A stretch of 33,303 nucleotides of DNA. Source: Aureococcus anophagefferens. Lineage: Eukaryota > Sar > Pelagophyceae > Pelagomonadales > Pelagomonadaceae. The stretch spans positions 1,275,778 through 1,309,080 of the forward strand of contig NW_008705570.1 in assembly GCF_000186865.1 (NCBI RefSeq). The letters are read 5' to 3'. The notes below the pieces were generated by a model that saw nothing but the letters and a program-made list of their open reading frames with translations, was not told the DNA's origin and ran no database searches. Shown piece by piece: positions 8,609 through 17,458 of this stretch; position 1 is the first letter of the stretch, and the number at the start of each line of letters is the position of its first letter. Made by a program: the position numbers and the translations under genes.

Positions 8609-9943
8609 TCACCGCCGCGGCGTGTCCGGCGTCGTCTCCCGCGGCGGCGGCGGCGGGAGCGGCGCGTTCGGCGGCGTCGACAGCACGGCCTCCCGCCACC
8701 GCTCGTCGTCGTCGAGGACCTCGGTGTCGACGCGGTCCCGGTCGTCGGCGGCGAGCGCCGCGTTGAGCGCCTCGACGAAGCCCGCGAATACCGACGTGAG
8801 CGTCGGCGCGGGCGGCTCCTCCTTTTGGTCCAAATCCGGCGACTCGGGCGGCGAGTCGACGCGCGAGAGCGCGACGAGGTAGTCGTCGTCGTCGTGCCAG
8901 GCGACCGTGCGGCGCGACTCCTTCTTCCGCGGCGGGCTCCTGCCGGCCTCGGGCCTCGGCCGCAGGGGCTCCGTGGGCCGGAACGGCTCGTCGTCGAGCG
9001 CGTCCGCGGGATCGGCCGCGCCGTCCTTGGACCGGCTCCGGCCCGTCCAGCGCCGCGGGTGCCAGGACTTGCGCCGCGCGAGGGACGACGCCGCCTTGGC
9101 CATGGCGGCGACGGGCGACGACGACGACGCGGACCGCGACGGCCGCTTCCGGGGGCTCCGGTCGTCGGGCTCCGGCGGCGGCGGCGCGCACTCGGCCTCC
9201 GTCGGCGCCACGGGGCCCTCGGCGACGACGATGTCGATGCACGGCGCCCCGCCCCGCAGCACCGCGTGGCGGTCCGCCGCGTGCGGCGGCACGAGGTCGT
9301 GCGTCACGTGGTCCCTCAAGGCTTCCGGCGCCGGCGCGTAGTGGCCCTCTAAACCGTCCATGAGCACGACCTTGTCCCGCGTGACCCTGTCGAGCATGCG
9401 CATGGACCCCCGGGCGAGGCGGCCGATCCAGGGCACCAAGGGGTAGACGAGGATGTTCCTCAGCCGCTCGGGATAGACGTTCGGGACGACGGACGCGACG
9501 CGCCTCAAGAGAGGCACGATCTTCCGCGCGGGCGGGTTCGGCCAGCGCGCGCCGCCGCGGCAGTCGATCAGCACGACGACCTTGCCGTCGTCGTTCGCTC
9601 GGAACGCCTCGTCCATGCGCAGGCAGATGAGCGCGACGTACGCCGCGGGGTCCACCGAAGGGTCGAAGCGCGCGCCCTCCACCAGCAAAATCTTGTCCCC
9701 GAGCGGCGTGCGCCCGCCGACGGTGACGAAGTGGAAGTTCGGCACGCGGGCCGCGCTCGCGGCGACGCGCGCGGCGCTGCCCTCCGCGCGCCGCCAGCCG
9801 CGGTACCAGTCGTAGATCCGCTTCGCCTCCAGAGGCTTGTCGATGTTGGCGACGCGGAAGCGCTCGAGCTCCCCGGGCGGCGCGTCGGGGAAGGCCCGCG
9901 CCCAGACCTCCCCGCGGGTCCACTGCAGCGCCTCCTCGTCCAT
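8609..9943 (-). CDS. CRAL-TRIO (Sec14-like) lipid-binding domain protein
   Basis: 444 residues from ATG 9943-9941. Residues about 1-55 form a helical N-terminal region as in Sec14 proteins (RVANIDKPLEAKRIYDWYRG). Residues about 80-195 match the CRAL-TRIO core: GKVVVLIDCRG (central strand), then ARKIVPLLRRVASVVPNVYP (lipid-gate helix with the Y-P-E-R-L element), then NILVYPLVPWIG. Such domains carry phosphatidylinositol, other lipids or small hydrophobics between membranes in the cytosol. The C-terminal 240 residues are low complexity, rich in Ser/Arg/Pro and acidic stretches, with RKRPSRSASSSS-type segments. The TGA stop sits within a GGTGAGT string that also resembles a splice donor, so a longer 3' structure cannot be fully excluded. 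Confidence 0.75.
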   Translation of the reverse strand: MDEEALQWTRGEVWARAFPDAPPGELERFRVANIDKPLEAKRIYDWYRGWRRAEGSAARVAASAARVPNFHFVTVGGRTPLGDKILLVEGARFDPSVDPAAYVALICLRMDEAFRANDDGKVVVLIDCRGGARWPNPPARKIVPLLRRVASVVPNVYPERLRNILVYPLVPWIGRLARGSMRMLDRVTRDKVVLMDGLEGHYAPAPEALRDHVTHDLVPPHAADRHAVLRGGAPCIDIVVAEGPVAPTEAECAPPPPEPDDRSPRKRPSRSASSSSPVAAMAKAASSLARRKSWHPRRWTGRSRSKDGAADPADALDDEPFRPTEPLRPRPEAGRSPPRKKESRRTVAWHDDDDYLVALSRVDSPPESPDLDQKEEPPAPTLTSVFAGFVEALNAALAADDRDRVDTEVLDDDERWREAVLSTPPNAPLPPPPPRETTPDTPRR

Positions 9944-10218
9944 GCTAGGCCGGCATGCCGTCGGGCGGCGCGTCGCGCGCGTGTCGCACTAGTCTTCTTC
10001 GACCCTTCTTTACGTCTGCGCCATCGAGTCGCTTCGCGTCGCGCGGCGACGCGCGTCGCGCTTCTCAGGGCGGCGCGCGCGCGAGGCTCGGCGCGGAGGC
10101 CAGCAGAAAAAGTCGAGCTGCGTTTGCCCACAGTGTACGAGGGGCAGCCGCGCTTGACGAGGCAGCATGCACGAGGGCAACATCGTGTGCAAGGCCAACT
10201 TTTCAGCGAGCTTTGCCG
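9944..10218. promoter_or_regulatory. Bidirectional promoter region, CRAL-TRIO and epimerase-like genes
   Basis: 275 bp between divergent starts. A plus-strand frame stays open through it (from 9955), but the encoded sequence is Arg/Ala-rich without motifs, whereas a good signal-peptide start exists at 10219. I see no clear TATA box or repeat. Confidence 0.4.
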
Positions 10219-11157
10219 ATGGCTTGTGGATCGATGGGCTCAACTTTGCAGCTTGCGGCGCTCCTCATGCTCGGCGGCGCGTCGGCGCTCGCGGCGCCCG
10301 CGTCCGTGGGCCCGGACAGCCTCTACGTCGTCGGCTGCGGCGTCATGGGCCAGAGCGTCTGCCTCCAGTGGCGCGCCGCGTACCCCGACGCGACGATCAT
10401 CGGCGAGACGGGCGGCGACGCGTCCCACGAGCGGCTGCGCGCCATCGGCGTCGAGCCCGTCCTCCGGTCCGCCCGCGACGGCCGCGCCTGCGACCACGTG
10501 CTGTTCTGCGCGCCGCCGAGTCCGTTCGGCGACGACGAGTACGGCGAAGAGGTCGCGGCGGCGGCCGCGGGCTGCTGGGCCGGCGCGGGCGGCTTCGTCT
10601 TCGCGTCGTCCGGCGGCGTCTTCGCGGAGGACGACGGGAACGTCGTCACGGAGGGCGGCGCGACGGCGACGACGCCGCGCGCGTTGAAGATGCTCAAGGC
10701 CGAAGCCGCGGCGATCGGCGCCGGCGGCGCGGCCGCGCGCTTCGCGGGGCTCTACTCCCGGGCGCGCGGCGCCCACAGCTACTGGTACGCCAAGGGCGAC
10801 GTCGCCGCGTCGCCGTCGGGCCTCATCAACCTCCTGCACTACGACGACGCCGCGGGCTTCGCGAAGCGCGCGCTCGAAGCCGGGGCGACGGGCGTCCTCC
10901 TCGCGGCCGACGGCGCGCCCCGCACGCGCACGGCCATCGTCGACGCCGTCGCGGGCCACCCGGCCTTCAGGGACCGGCCGCGGCCCGTCTTCGCGGCCAC
11001 CGACGAGCCGCCGCGCCGCGGCCCCGCGGGCGGCGGGCGGATCTACGACTGCGCCGCGTCCGCGACGGCCGTCGGCTGGGCGCCGACCTACGCGACCATC
11101 GAGGCGTTCTTCGCCGCCGACGCCGAGGCGCCCTGCGAGGTCGCCGATACAAAGTAG
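10219..11157 (+). CDS. NAD(P)-binding Rossmann-fold epimerase/dehydratase-like protein
   Basis: 312 residues from ATG 10219, with a second ATG at 10234. The start was chosen because a signal peptide follows at once (STLQLAALLMLGGASALAAP). After the leader the Rossmann nucleotide-binding motif appears: YVVGCGVMGQS (G-x-G-x-x-G), with a second strand and turn (ATIIGETGG). Further elements typical of extended short-chain dehydrogenases are VLFCAPPSPFGDDEY and FVFASSGGVFAED (strand with S-S/G-G-V-F before the catalytic region). FAGLYSRARG and a C-terminal VGWAPTYATIEAFF follow. This pattern is close to YeeZ-type epimerase-like proteins. The substrate is unknown; the leader points to the secretory or plastid route. 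Its stop lies 17 bp from that of the convergent TauE gene. Confidence 0.72.
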   Translation: MACGSMGSTLQLAALLMLGGASALAAPASVGPDSLYVVGCGVMGQSVCLQWRAAYPDATIIGETGGDASHERLRAIGVEPVLRSARDGRACDHVLFCAPPSPFGDDEYGEEVAAAAAGCWAGAGGFVFASSGGVFAEDDGNVVTEGGATATTPRALKMLKAEAAAIGAGGAAARFAGLYSRARGAHSYWYAKGDVAASPSGLINLLHYDDAAGFAKRALEAGATGVLLAADGAPRTRTAIVDAVAGHPAFRDRPRPVFAATDEPPRRGPAGGGRIYDCAASATAVGWAPTYATIEAFFAADAEAPCEVADTK

Positions 11158-11174
11158 GACACACACATCTGGGT

Positions 11175-12260
11175 TTAGCTGAGGAGCACGGAGGACGCCT
11201 GCGTCGCGCCGAGCATCTTCTCGTAGTCGCCGTAGGCCGACGACGCGCACAAGCACCCGAGGATGAGCACGAGCACGGCGAGGACCTCCGAGAAGTCGTC
11301 GGGGTCGACGGTCCGGTTGATCTTCGTGCCGCCGACGACGGCGACGGCGACCAACGGCAGCGCGACGAGCGCCTGCGCGGCCGTGGCCGCGTCGATGAGC
11401 CCCGCTTTCTGGAACTCCATCAGCGACAGCACCTGCACGGGCAGGAAGAAGCGGAGCAGCATGCACCGCAGCGTCGGCGGCGTCCAGCGCCGCGCCTGGC
11501 CCAGGACCACCGCCGCGGGCCCCGGCTCCGCGACGGCGCCGCCGAGGAAGCCCGCGGCGAGCCCGAAGGGGAACGCGACGGCCAGCGCCGCCAGCGACCC
11601 CTCGTCCTGCGCCGGCGCCGGCTCCGCGGTCTCCGCGCGCGCGACGTAGAGGTTCAGCGACCCGTAGGCCAGGAGCAGCGCGCCGACGCAGCCCCGAATC
11701 GCGTAGGGCGGCACCGTGACGAGCGCCCGCACGCCGAGCGGCACGCCGACGACCGCGCCGCCGAGCAACGCGAGAGACGTCGTCCAGCGGCCCGCGGCGC
11801 GCTGCGCGCCGCTCTGGATGTCGACGCTCGTGTTCGCGAGCGACATGCAGAAGCTCACGGAGACGACCAAGGGCGCCGCGCGCACGGCCTCGACGCCGAA
11901 GAGCAGCGCCAGGAGCGGCATGGCGATGATCGCGTCGCCGAAGCCGAAGACGGCGGCGAAGAGCGACGCGCCGGCCTGCAGGAGGGCGATGCGCATGTCG
12001 ACGGCGCCGAGGGACGCGAAGACCTCGTCCTGGTAGCTCGGGAGGATGTCGAGTGCAGCCGTGGGCGCGTCCGCGAGCACGGCGGGATCGAGGATGTCGA
12101 GCGCGGCCGTCGGCGCGTCCGCCAGTAACGTGGGATCGACGACGAATGTGTGCGGGCTGCGGCAGCTGCGGCAGCGCGTCGCCGGGGCGACGAATGCGCG
12201 CGCGGAGCCCGCGAGCGCCAGCGCCGTCAGCGCTGCCATAGAAGCTCTCGAGCGTGCCAT
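11175..12260 (-). CDS. TauE/SafE family anion transporter, likely plastid-targeted
   Basis: 361 residues from ATG 12260-12258. The leader MARSRASMAALTALALAGSA ends in R-A|F-V-A-P, the A-F-type junction of bipartite plastid pre-sequences in algae with red-derived complex plastids. A 16-residue segment is then tandemly duplicated (DPTLLADAPTAALDIL, DPAVLADAPTAALDIL). The body has about eight hydrophobic helices in two similar halves. The first half begins with the family's F-G-x-G-D-A-I-I-A-M-P-L-L signature (FGFGDAIIAMPLLALLFG); the second has GLAAGFLGGAVAEPGPAAV. TauE/SafE proteins export sulfite, sulfoacetate or related organic anions; the substrate here is unknown. The match to the family signature is strong, the localisation moderate. 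Confidence 0.85.
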   Translation of the reverse strand: MARSRASMAALTALALAGSARAFVAPATRCRSCRSPHTFVVDPTLLADAPTAALDILDPAVLADAPTAALDILPSYQDEVFASLGAVDMRIALLQAGASLFAAVFGFGDAIIAMPLLALLFGVEAVRAAPLVVSVSFCMSLANTSVDIQSGAQRAAGRWTTSLALLGGAVVGVPLGVRALVTVPPYAIRGCVGALLLAYGSLNLYVARAETAEPAPAQDEGSLAALAVAFPFGLAAGFLGGAVAEPGPAAVVLGQARRWTPPTLRCMLLRFFLPVQVLSLMEFQKAGLIDAATAAQALVALPLVAVAVVGGTKINRTVDPDDFSEVLAVLVLILGCLCASSAYGDYEKMLGATQASSVLLS

Positions 12261-12482
12261 CTCCACAACAACCGGCTCGACTCAACATCAACCACTGCTC
12301 GACCGACCTCAGCTGGCTTCTCGCAGCCCAGCTAAGAGGCAGCCCTTCTCTCCTTCGACGCGTGCACTCTCGTCCGACGCAGTGACCAGCGTCGACTGCT
12401 TTCGCTGCCTCGACGGGCGCGCCGTCGTCCGACGCAGCAACCATCGACGACCATCCTTCGCGACGACCATCCTGCCAACAAC

Positions 12483-13262
12483 ATGCTGCGCGCCATCGAC
12501 GCGGCCCACGGCAGCAGCAAGCGCCGGTCGCGGTCGAGGCCGAGCGGCACGCGCGATGCATCGCCGCTCCTGCCGGCCCTGGCCCCGCCGAAGCCGCCCG
12601 CGGAGGCCGTCGCGAGCCCGCTCGGCCTCAAGCGCCACTTCGCGGGCCTGGGCGAGCGGACGACGTTCCCCGCGCTGTCGCCGCTGCTCGTGCAGATCGA
12701 GGACCTGCTCAGCGCCGCGGAGTGCCGCGACCTCATCGCCGTCGGCGCCCGGGCCCTGAGCCGCGGCGCCGCCGGCGTCCACGCGGCCGACCCGGCGTGG
12801 CAGAAGTGGCGGACCTGCGCGGGCGCGTGTCTGACGGACGAGGCGCTCGCCGCGGCGACGCGCCGCGACGCGGACCTCGGCGCGCGCGCCGCGGCGACGG
12901 CGCGCCGCGTCGAGCAGCTCGTGGCGCAGCTGACGCGGCGGCCCGCGAGCCACCAGGAGCCGCTCCACATCGTCCGCTACCGGCCGGGCGAGGAGTACCG
13001 GCCGCACCTCGACGTGATCCCGGAGCAGAGCCGCATGCCCTGCGGCCCGCGCATCTTCACGGTGCTCATCTACGGCAACGACGTCGACGCGGGCGGCGAG
13101 ACGGTCTTCCCGTCGCTGGACCTGGCGATCCGCGCGCGCGCGGGCCGCGGCCTCGTCTTCAACCCGGACGACGACCGGAACCTGCACGCGGGCGCGCCCG
13201 TCGTCCGCGGCGAGAAGTACGTCTTCATCACGTGGGTCCACGAGCACGAGTTCCCGGGCTAA
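12483..13262 (+). CDS. Prolyl 4-hydroxylase-like 2-oxoglutarate/Fe(II) dioxygenase
   Basis: 259 residues from ATG 12483. The double-stranded beta-helix shows all key residues of the P4H alpha family: Y-R-P-G-E-x-Y with H175-x-D177 (EEYRPHLDVIPE) for iron, the core strand IFTVLIYGNDVDAGGETVFP, and H235 (NLHAGAPVVRGEKYVFITW), the distal iron ligand, with K245 for 2-oxoglutarate. Upstream, VQIEDLLSAAECRDLI is the usual family opening. These enzymes hydroxylate prolines in secreted or cytosolic proteins. No clear signal peptide is seen (the N terminus is SSKRRSRSRPS-basic), so a cytosolic or nuclear role is possible. The upstream 220 bp contain a 13-bp direct repeat (tcgtccgacgcag at 12370 and 12425). 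Confidence 0.9.
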   Translation: MLRAIDAAHGSSKRRSRSRPSGTRDASPLLPALAPPKPPAEAVASPLGLKRHFAGLGERTTFPALSPLLVQIEDLLSAAECRDLIAVGARALSRGAAGVHAADPAWQKWRTCAGACLTDEALAAATRRDADLGARAAATARRVEQLVAQLTRRPASHQEPLHIVRYRPGEEYRPHLDVIPEQSRMPCGPRIFTVLIYGNDVDAGGETVFPSLDLAIRARAGRGLVFNPDDDRNLHAGAPVVRGEKYVFITWVHEHEFPG

Positions 13263-13270
13263 GGCGCGCC

Positions 13271-13996
13271 TTAGACGTACTTCTCGATGCCCTCCGCGGG
13301 CCGCGCGCGCTTGGCGCCGTCGCCGCCGTCGTCGTCGTAGGCGCGGTCGTCGTCGTCGGCGGCCCAGATCGTGGGCTTCGTCGAGCGGCCGACGACGTCG
13401 TCGTCGTCGTCGCCCGGCGGCGGCGGCGGCGCGTCGTCGTCGTCGTCGTCGCGCGCGCGCTTCGCGCCCGCGGCGGCGGCCTCGCGCTGCTCGCGCTGCT
13501 CGCGGAGGATCTGGATCTTGGCCAGGGACTGGCCGTACTTGTTGCCGAAGATGTTGCGCTGGCCGCCCGACGCGCAGCCCCGGCAGCCCGTCGTCGGGCA
13601 CTCGACGACCTGGTCGTCGCCGAGCGACTGCGGAGGGACGCGGCAGATCGACACGGTGCCGAAGTTGTAGTTGCGCGTGTTGATGACGTAGGTCGAGCAG
13701 AGCCGCTCGTAGCCCGCCTTCTTCCACTTGGCGATGAGCGACCCGTCGACGATCTTGTTCCGGACGCAGTAGTCGAGGACCTTCTTGTCGACCTTGCCGT
13801 ACTTGTAGTGCATGTCGTAGACGTAGCGGCTCCGCTGCCAGTTGATCTGGTGCACGGGCCAGATGCTCTCCGTGCGCCGCTTGCCCTCGTGGGGCTCGTT
13901 GATCTTGTCCCGCAGCTCGTTCTCGAGCACCTCCAAAGTCTGCTCGAGGTACTCGAAGCCCGCGGGCTGCTTCCCCTTGCGCGCGAACTTGGACAT
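13271..13996 (-). CDS. BUD31: BUD31/G10 spliceosomal protein with acidic C-terminal extension
   Basis: 241 residues from ATG 13996-13994; further upstream the frame has only a TTG. The first 145 residues are an unmistakable G10 domain: FEYLEQTLEVLENELRDK, NEPHEGKRRTESIWPVHQIN, SRYVYDMHYK, SLIAKWKKAGYERLC, FGTVSICRVP, CRGCASGG. BUD31 belongs to the activated spliceosome (Bact complex). The family binds zinc through a cysteine cluster. Here only five cysteines are kept in that region; positions where relatives have Cys read S, Y, S and T. A long tail of Asp and Pro stretches (about residues 175-241) is not part of the usual protein, which is about 145-157 residues. The stop is 8 bp from that of the convergent oxygenase gene. 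Confidence 0.93.
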   Translation of the reverse strand: MSKFARKGKQPAGFEYLEQTLEVLENELRDKINEPHEGKRRTESIWPVHQINWQRSRYVYDMHYKYGKVDKKVLDYCVRNKIVDGSLIAKWKKAGYERLCSTYVINTRNYNFGTVSICRVPPQSLGDDQVVECPTTGCRGCASGGQRNIFGNKYGQSLAKIQILREQREQREAAAAGAKRARDDDDDDAPPPPPGDDDDDVVGRSTKPTIWAADDDDRAYDDDGGDGAKRARPAEGIEKYV

Positions 13997-14326
13997 GGCT
14001 CGCGTCAAAGGGCGGTGTGAGAGGGGGTCCTCAGCGGCTGGTGTGCGGTCAAAGGGGGGCCTCGGGCGGCCGTGGGCGCGGGGCGTCGAAGCTGCTCCTC
14101 GGGGCGACGGCGTCGATGCCCGTCTCGGACTTGAGATCCGCCTGAGGCGACACGGGCATGTGCGCTTGATTTGAACGCAAGCTCAATCGCGCGGCAACTA
14201 CACGCAACTCGCACGCCAAACACCACGCATTGAGCGCATCCAAGTCTGTGAGCACTCGGTGCGCTTCGCGACGCGGCTAAACACGCCCTCTGCGCGCCAA
14301 CGCAACACATAAAACAGCGCAGCACC
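13997..14326. promoter_or_regulatory. Divergent intergenic region, BUD31 and TOG/CAP-Gly genes
   Basis: 330 bp between divergent start codons. The right half (about 14160-14326) is less GC-rich than the flanking coding sequence and runs to cataaaacagcgcagcaccATG. No convincing TATA box, repeat or conserved ORF was seen. Confidence 0.4.
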
Positions 14327-16167
14327 ATGTCCTGCTCGCACGTCGTCGTCGCCGAGGTCGAGCGCGGCGACTTCGGGAACCGGGGCAAGGACGGCGACTG
14401 GACGGAGCGCAGCGAGGCGCTCCTCGCCCTGCAGCGCCTCTTCGACGAGGCCGCGCGCCTCGGGCCGCCCGACGACCGCGACGCCGAGCCCGCGTTCGAC
14501 GCGGAAGCGTGGCGCGCGCTGCGCCTGCCGCTCCAGTCGTCGCTGAAGGATCTGCGGTCCCAGCTCGTGCGCGAGGCCTGCGCCCTGCTCGTCTGCATCG
14601 CGCGGGCCTGCAACGACGGCGCGGGCGCGCCGGTACCGCACGTGTCGCGCGACGGCGGCCGCCGGTGCCTCCGCGACGCGGTGCCGACGCTGCTGGAGCT
14701 GCTGAGCTCCGGGAACCGGCTCAACGCGCGCTTCGTCGACGACTGCCTGCTGGCCATCATCGCGCGGTGCCGCTTCAAGCAGTTCGTCGCGGCCGTGAGC
14801 GAGTACGCGACGCCGGCGCGGCGGGGCAAGTCCGCGGCGGTCCGCGAGGCCTGCGCGACCTACGCGTCGGAGATCGTCACGCAGTGGGGCGTCGCCTACC
14901 TGGGCAAGCACGACGACGCCGTGCGCATGCTCCAGTCGACGATCGCGGCGCTCGTCGAGGACTCGTCGGAGCGCGCGCGCGCGTCCGCGCGCGACGCGTT
15001 CGCGGAATTCGCGGCGCGGTGGCCCGCGCTCGCCGACGACGTCGTCGCGCGCGTGGACCCGCGCGTGGGCCGCCTGCTCGCGAAAGCGCGCGAGTCCCGC
15101 GGCGGCGCGCCGCCGCCGCCGTCGCCCGCCGCGGCCGACGCGCCGCCGCCGCCGCGGCCGCCGGGCTCCGGCCGCGAGACGGCCAAGCAGGCCGCGCGGC
15201 GCCTCGCCGCCGCCGCGGCGCCGCCGCCCCGGCCCGAGCCGTCGCCGCCGCCGTCGCCGGAGCGCGACGCGGAGACGGGCTTCGATCTGGGCGACCGCGT
15301 CCGCGTGCAGAAGAGCCGCGCGGGCACGGTCCGCTTCGGGGCGGGACGAGAGAGCGACGTGCCCAACTTCAAAGGCTCCTTTCTCGGTCGGTTTCCACTC
15401 GTTTTGGCTGATTCTTGGACGAGCGATCATCTCCTGGAACGGTCTCGAAGCGTGGATGCTTTTTCCGGCACGCGCGCGCGCGGAACGCTCGCGTTGAAGC
15501 GACGTCGAATCTCTCTCGTCCCGCCCAGGTCCGCTTCGCGGGCGCGACGCACTTCAGCTCCGGCGCGTGGATCGGCGTCGAGCTCGACGCCGTCGACGGC
15601 AAGCACGACGGCGTCGTCAACGGGCGGCGCTACTTCCAGTGCGACGCCGCGCGGGGCTTGTTCGTGCGGCCGAGCCACGTTGCGAAGCTCGCGCCCGACG
15701 ACGCGGCCGCGCCCGAGCTGCCCCTGGCCAACGCGCTCTGCTGCGAGCACAAGCACCTGCTCAAGGGCCTCATGACGACCCTGCAGGCCCAGCTCGAGGC
15801 CATCGGCGACTTCGAGGCATCGGCGATCACGCGCGACTCCGCGAAGCGGTACGCGGACGTCGCGGAATTCGCCGCGCCGCCGCTCGTGGAGCTCCTGAGC
15901 GACTACGAGCTGCGCGTCGCCGAGCTGCGCCACAAGGCCGCGCGCGACGCGCCCCCGGCGTCGCCGACGCGGGCCATCAACATCGAGCCCACGCGCGTCC
16001 ACGACGACGACCCCAACTCCCCCGTCGACGGCACGGACCTCGTCGGCGAGCACAAGGACGTCGACGTCGAGGTCGACCTGCCCACGCCGGAGAAGCCCGA
16101 CGACGACGACGACGCCGGGGGCGACCGGTCCCCCGCGCCGGGCATCGGCATCGCCGACGACTCCTAA
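14327..16167 (+). CDS. CLASP-like TOG domain + CAP-Gly protein (interrupted by an introner)
   Basis: Exons 14327-15328 and 15529-16167; 546 residues after removal of a phase-0 200-nt intron. Residues about 1-235 resemble the CLASP N-terminal TOG array: W-x-E-R-x-x-A-L-x-x-L near the start, LQSSLKDLRSQLVREACALL, then repeated helical pairs (TLLELLSSGNRLNARFVDDC, REACATYASEIVTQW). A Pro/Ala linker follows. A CAP-Gly domain runs from about 322 to 388: LGDRVRVQKSRAGTVRF | AGATHFSSGAWIGVELD, then GKHDGVVNGRRYF, with the G-K-x-D-G signature. A coiled or helical stretch and an acidic tail close it. TOG domains bind tubulin and CAP-Gly binds C-terminal EEY/F, so a microtubule plus-end factor is likely. 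Removing the intron joins the CAP-Gly halves perfectly; unspliced, the frame hits a stop in the downstream exon. Confidence 0.88.
15337..15528 (+). mobile_element. Introner element, copy 1 (192 bp; forms intron 15329-15528)
   Basis: The 8-bp direct repeat gtccgctt lies at 15329-15336 and 15529-15536, and identity extends to 11 bp. Inverted repeats GGGCGGGACGAGAGAG run inward from 15339 and from 15526 (16 of 16 matching). The intron is GT...AG: the donor GT is the first two bases of the left duplication, and the acceptor AG is the last two bases of the element. It interrupts the CAP-Gly domain in phase 0. It has no coding capacity. It is aligned without gaps with the three other copies, differing from copy 2 at roughly 27 of 192 positions (hand count). 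Confidence 0.95.
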
Positions 16168-16196
16168 GTTCTTACAGGAGCTCCTGGCGCTTCTTT

Positions 16197-17351
16197 CTAG
16201 CGGCGGCGGACGCCTCGGAGCGCGGCGTCCGAGCGGCGGCGGGCCGCGCGCCGTTCGTCTTCCATGTCGTCGTCGGAGTCGTCGGCGCGGCGGCGGCGCG
16301 ACGACCGCGGCGCGGCGGCGTCGAGCTGGCCCTCGAGGCGCCGCTGGCGGCGCGAGAAGGCCTCGCGCGTCGGCGGCGAGACGTCGCGCGGCGCGCCGCG
16401 GGCGCGGTCGCGGGGCGCCGCGCGGGGCGACCGCGACCGCCTCGGCGCGGACCGCGGCGCGGCCGCCGCGGCGCCGCCGCCGAAGACGTCCTCCCCGCCG
16501 TCGTCGTCGTCGTCGCCCCCGGTCACGGCCCGGGGCCGCGACGCGCGGCGCGACCGCTTCACGGGCCGCGCGTCGCGCGGCGTCACGGACGCGGCGACGG
16601 CGCGCGGCTTCGACCGCCGCTTGCGCCGCGGCGCCTCGAACCAGTCGTAGCGGCACATGTTCAACACGTAGAGGATGATCTCGGGCGAGAGGTGGCCGAC
16701 GAGCGTGCGCCGCTTCGTGTTGCAGAGCAGCAGCGTCATCGCGGCCTCGCGGAAGTAGGGCGGGAACTTCTCGTGCTTCGGCGGCGCCCAGAGCGCGTAG
16801 CGCACGCCCAGGTTCAGCCGGCCCACGAAGGCGCGGGGCCCGCGCCAGGAGCCCCACCAGACGCCGCGCGGCGAGAACGGCTCGTTGCTCAGGTGCGCGA
16901 CGCCCGGGAGCACGCGCACGAAGAGGTCCTCCGCGTCGCCGCGGTCGTCGCAGGCGTCGTCGTAGACCACCGCGCGGTCGTCGGGCCGCGTCGAGTGGAC
17001 GTAGACGCCGACGCGCCTGCCCGGCGCGATGCGGATGGGCTCGTCCAAGACGAGCTCGACGAAGGCCCGCGGCGACGCGTCGTGGACCTTCTCGTAGTGC
17101 CTCGTCCATTTCGCCGGCGCCTCCTCCTTGCCGCGGAAGCCGCCGGCCGTGCTCCAGACCGTCATGGGGCCGAGGTAGCCGCGGACCCAGACCGACTGGA
17201 CGACGACGTACTCCACGGGCACCAAGTTCCGCGCGGCGACGTCGAACATGACGCCGCAGAAGGTGTGGTCCTCGTTGTCCGGCGTGTCCATGGTCCGCGT
17301 GTCGTGCACCGCCGTGTAGGTGGCGTTCTTCGTCAAGAGGAGGGCCGCCAT
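16197..17351 (-). CDS. Beta-sandwich (PHR-like) domain protein with basic nuclear-type tail, unknown function
   Basis: 384 residues from ATG 17351-17349. The frame extends upstream to another ATG at 17567, but that stretch encodes only a duplicated low-complexity segment (ENTPAAAH twice), so the inner start is preferred. The N-terminal 200 residues are rich in beta strands: DEDHTFCGVMFDV-type opening, PVEYVVVQSVWVRGYLGPMT, ELVLDEPIRIAPGRRVGVYV. This resembles PHR-type domains, but I would not assign the family firmly. At about 255-275 an F-box-like helix occurs (LSPEIILYVLNMCRYDWF). The C terminus is strongly basic and Ser/Arg-rich with acidic patches. A nuclear role or ubiquitin-ligase adaptor role is conceivable (inference). 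Convergent with the TOG/CAP-Gly gene (29 bp between stops). Confidence 0.65.
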   Translation of the reverse strand: MAALLLTKNATYTAVHDTRTMDTPDNEDHTFCGVMFDVAARNLVPVEYVVVQSVWVRGYLGPMTVWSTAGGFRGKEEAPAKWTRHYEKVHDASPRAFVELVLDEPIRIAPGRRVGVYVHSTRPDDRAVVYDDACDDRGDAEDLFVRVLPGVAHLSNEPFSPRGVWWGSWRGPRAFVGRLNLGVRYALWAPPKHEKFPPYFREAAMTLLLCNTKRRTLVGHLSPEIILYVLNMCRYDWFEAPRRKRRSKPRAVAASVTPRDARPVKRSRRASRPRAVTGGDDDDDGGEDVFGGGAAAAAPRSAPRRSRSPRAAPRDRARGAPRDVSPPTREAFSRRQRRLEGQLDAAAPRSSRRRRADDSDDDMEDERRAARRRSDAALRGVRRR

Positions 17352-17380
17352 GCTTCCCTTCGCAAGGACAGGCACTTTGT

Positions 17381-17458
17381 GAGCAGCTGCGGGTGTGTTT
17401 TGGTGATGTCGGAAGCACAGGCGCTTTCGGTGCGGATGAGCAGCTGCGGGTGTGTTTT
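17381..17458. repeat. Pair of 21-22-bp direct repeats
   Basis: The string gagcagctgcgggtgtgttt plus one further t occurs at 17381-17401 and again at 17438-17458, 57 bp apart, each preceded by t. They lie upstream of the minus-strand start at 17351, in the region between divergent genes (17352-17617). They may be duplicated regulatory sites. Confidence 0.7.

Noticed and set aside
8600..8615. Splice donor GGTGAGT at the CRAL-TRIO stop
   Set aside because: The consensus is good, but no acceptor downstream gave a continuing frame with meaningful sequence, so the TGA is taken as the stop.
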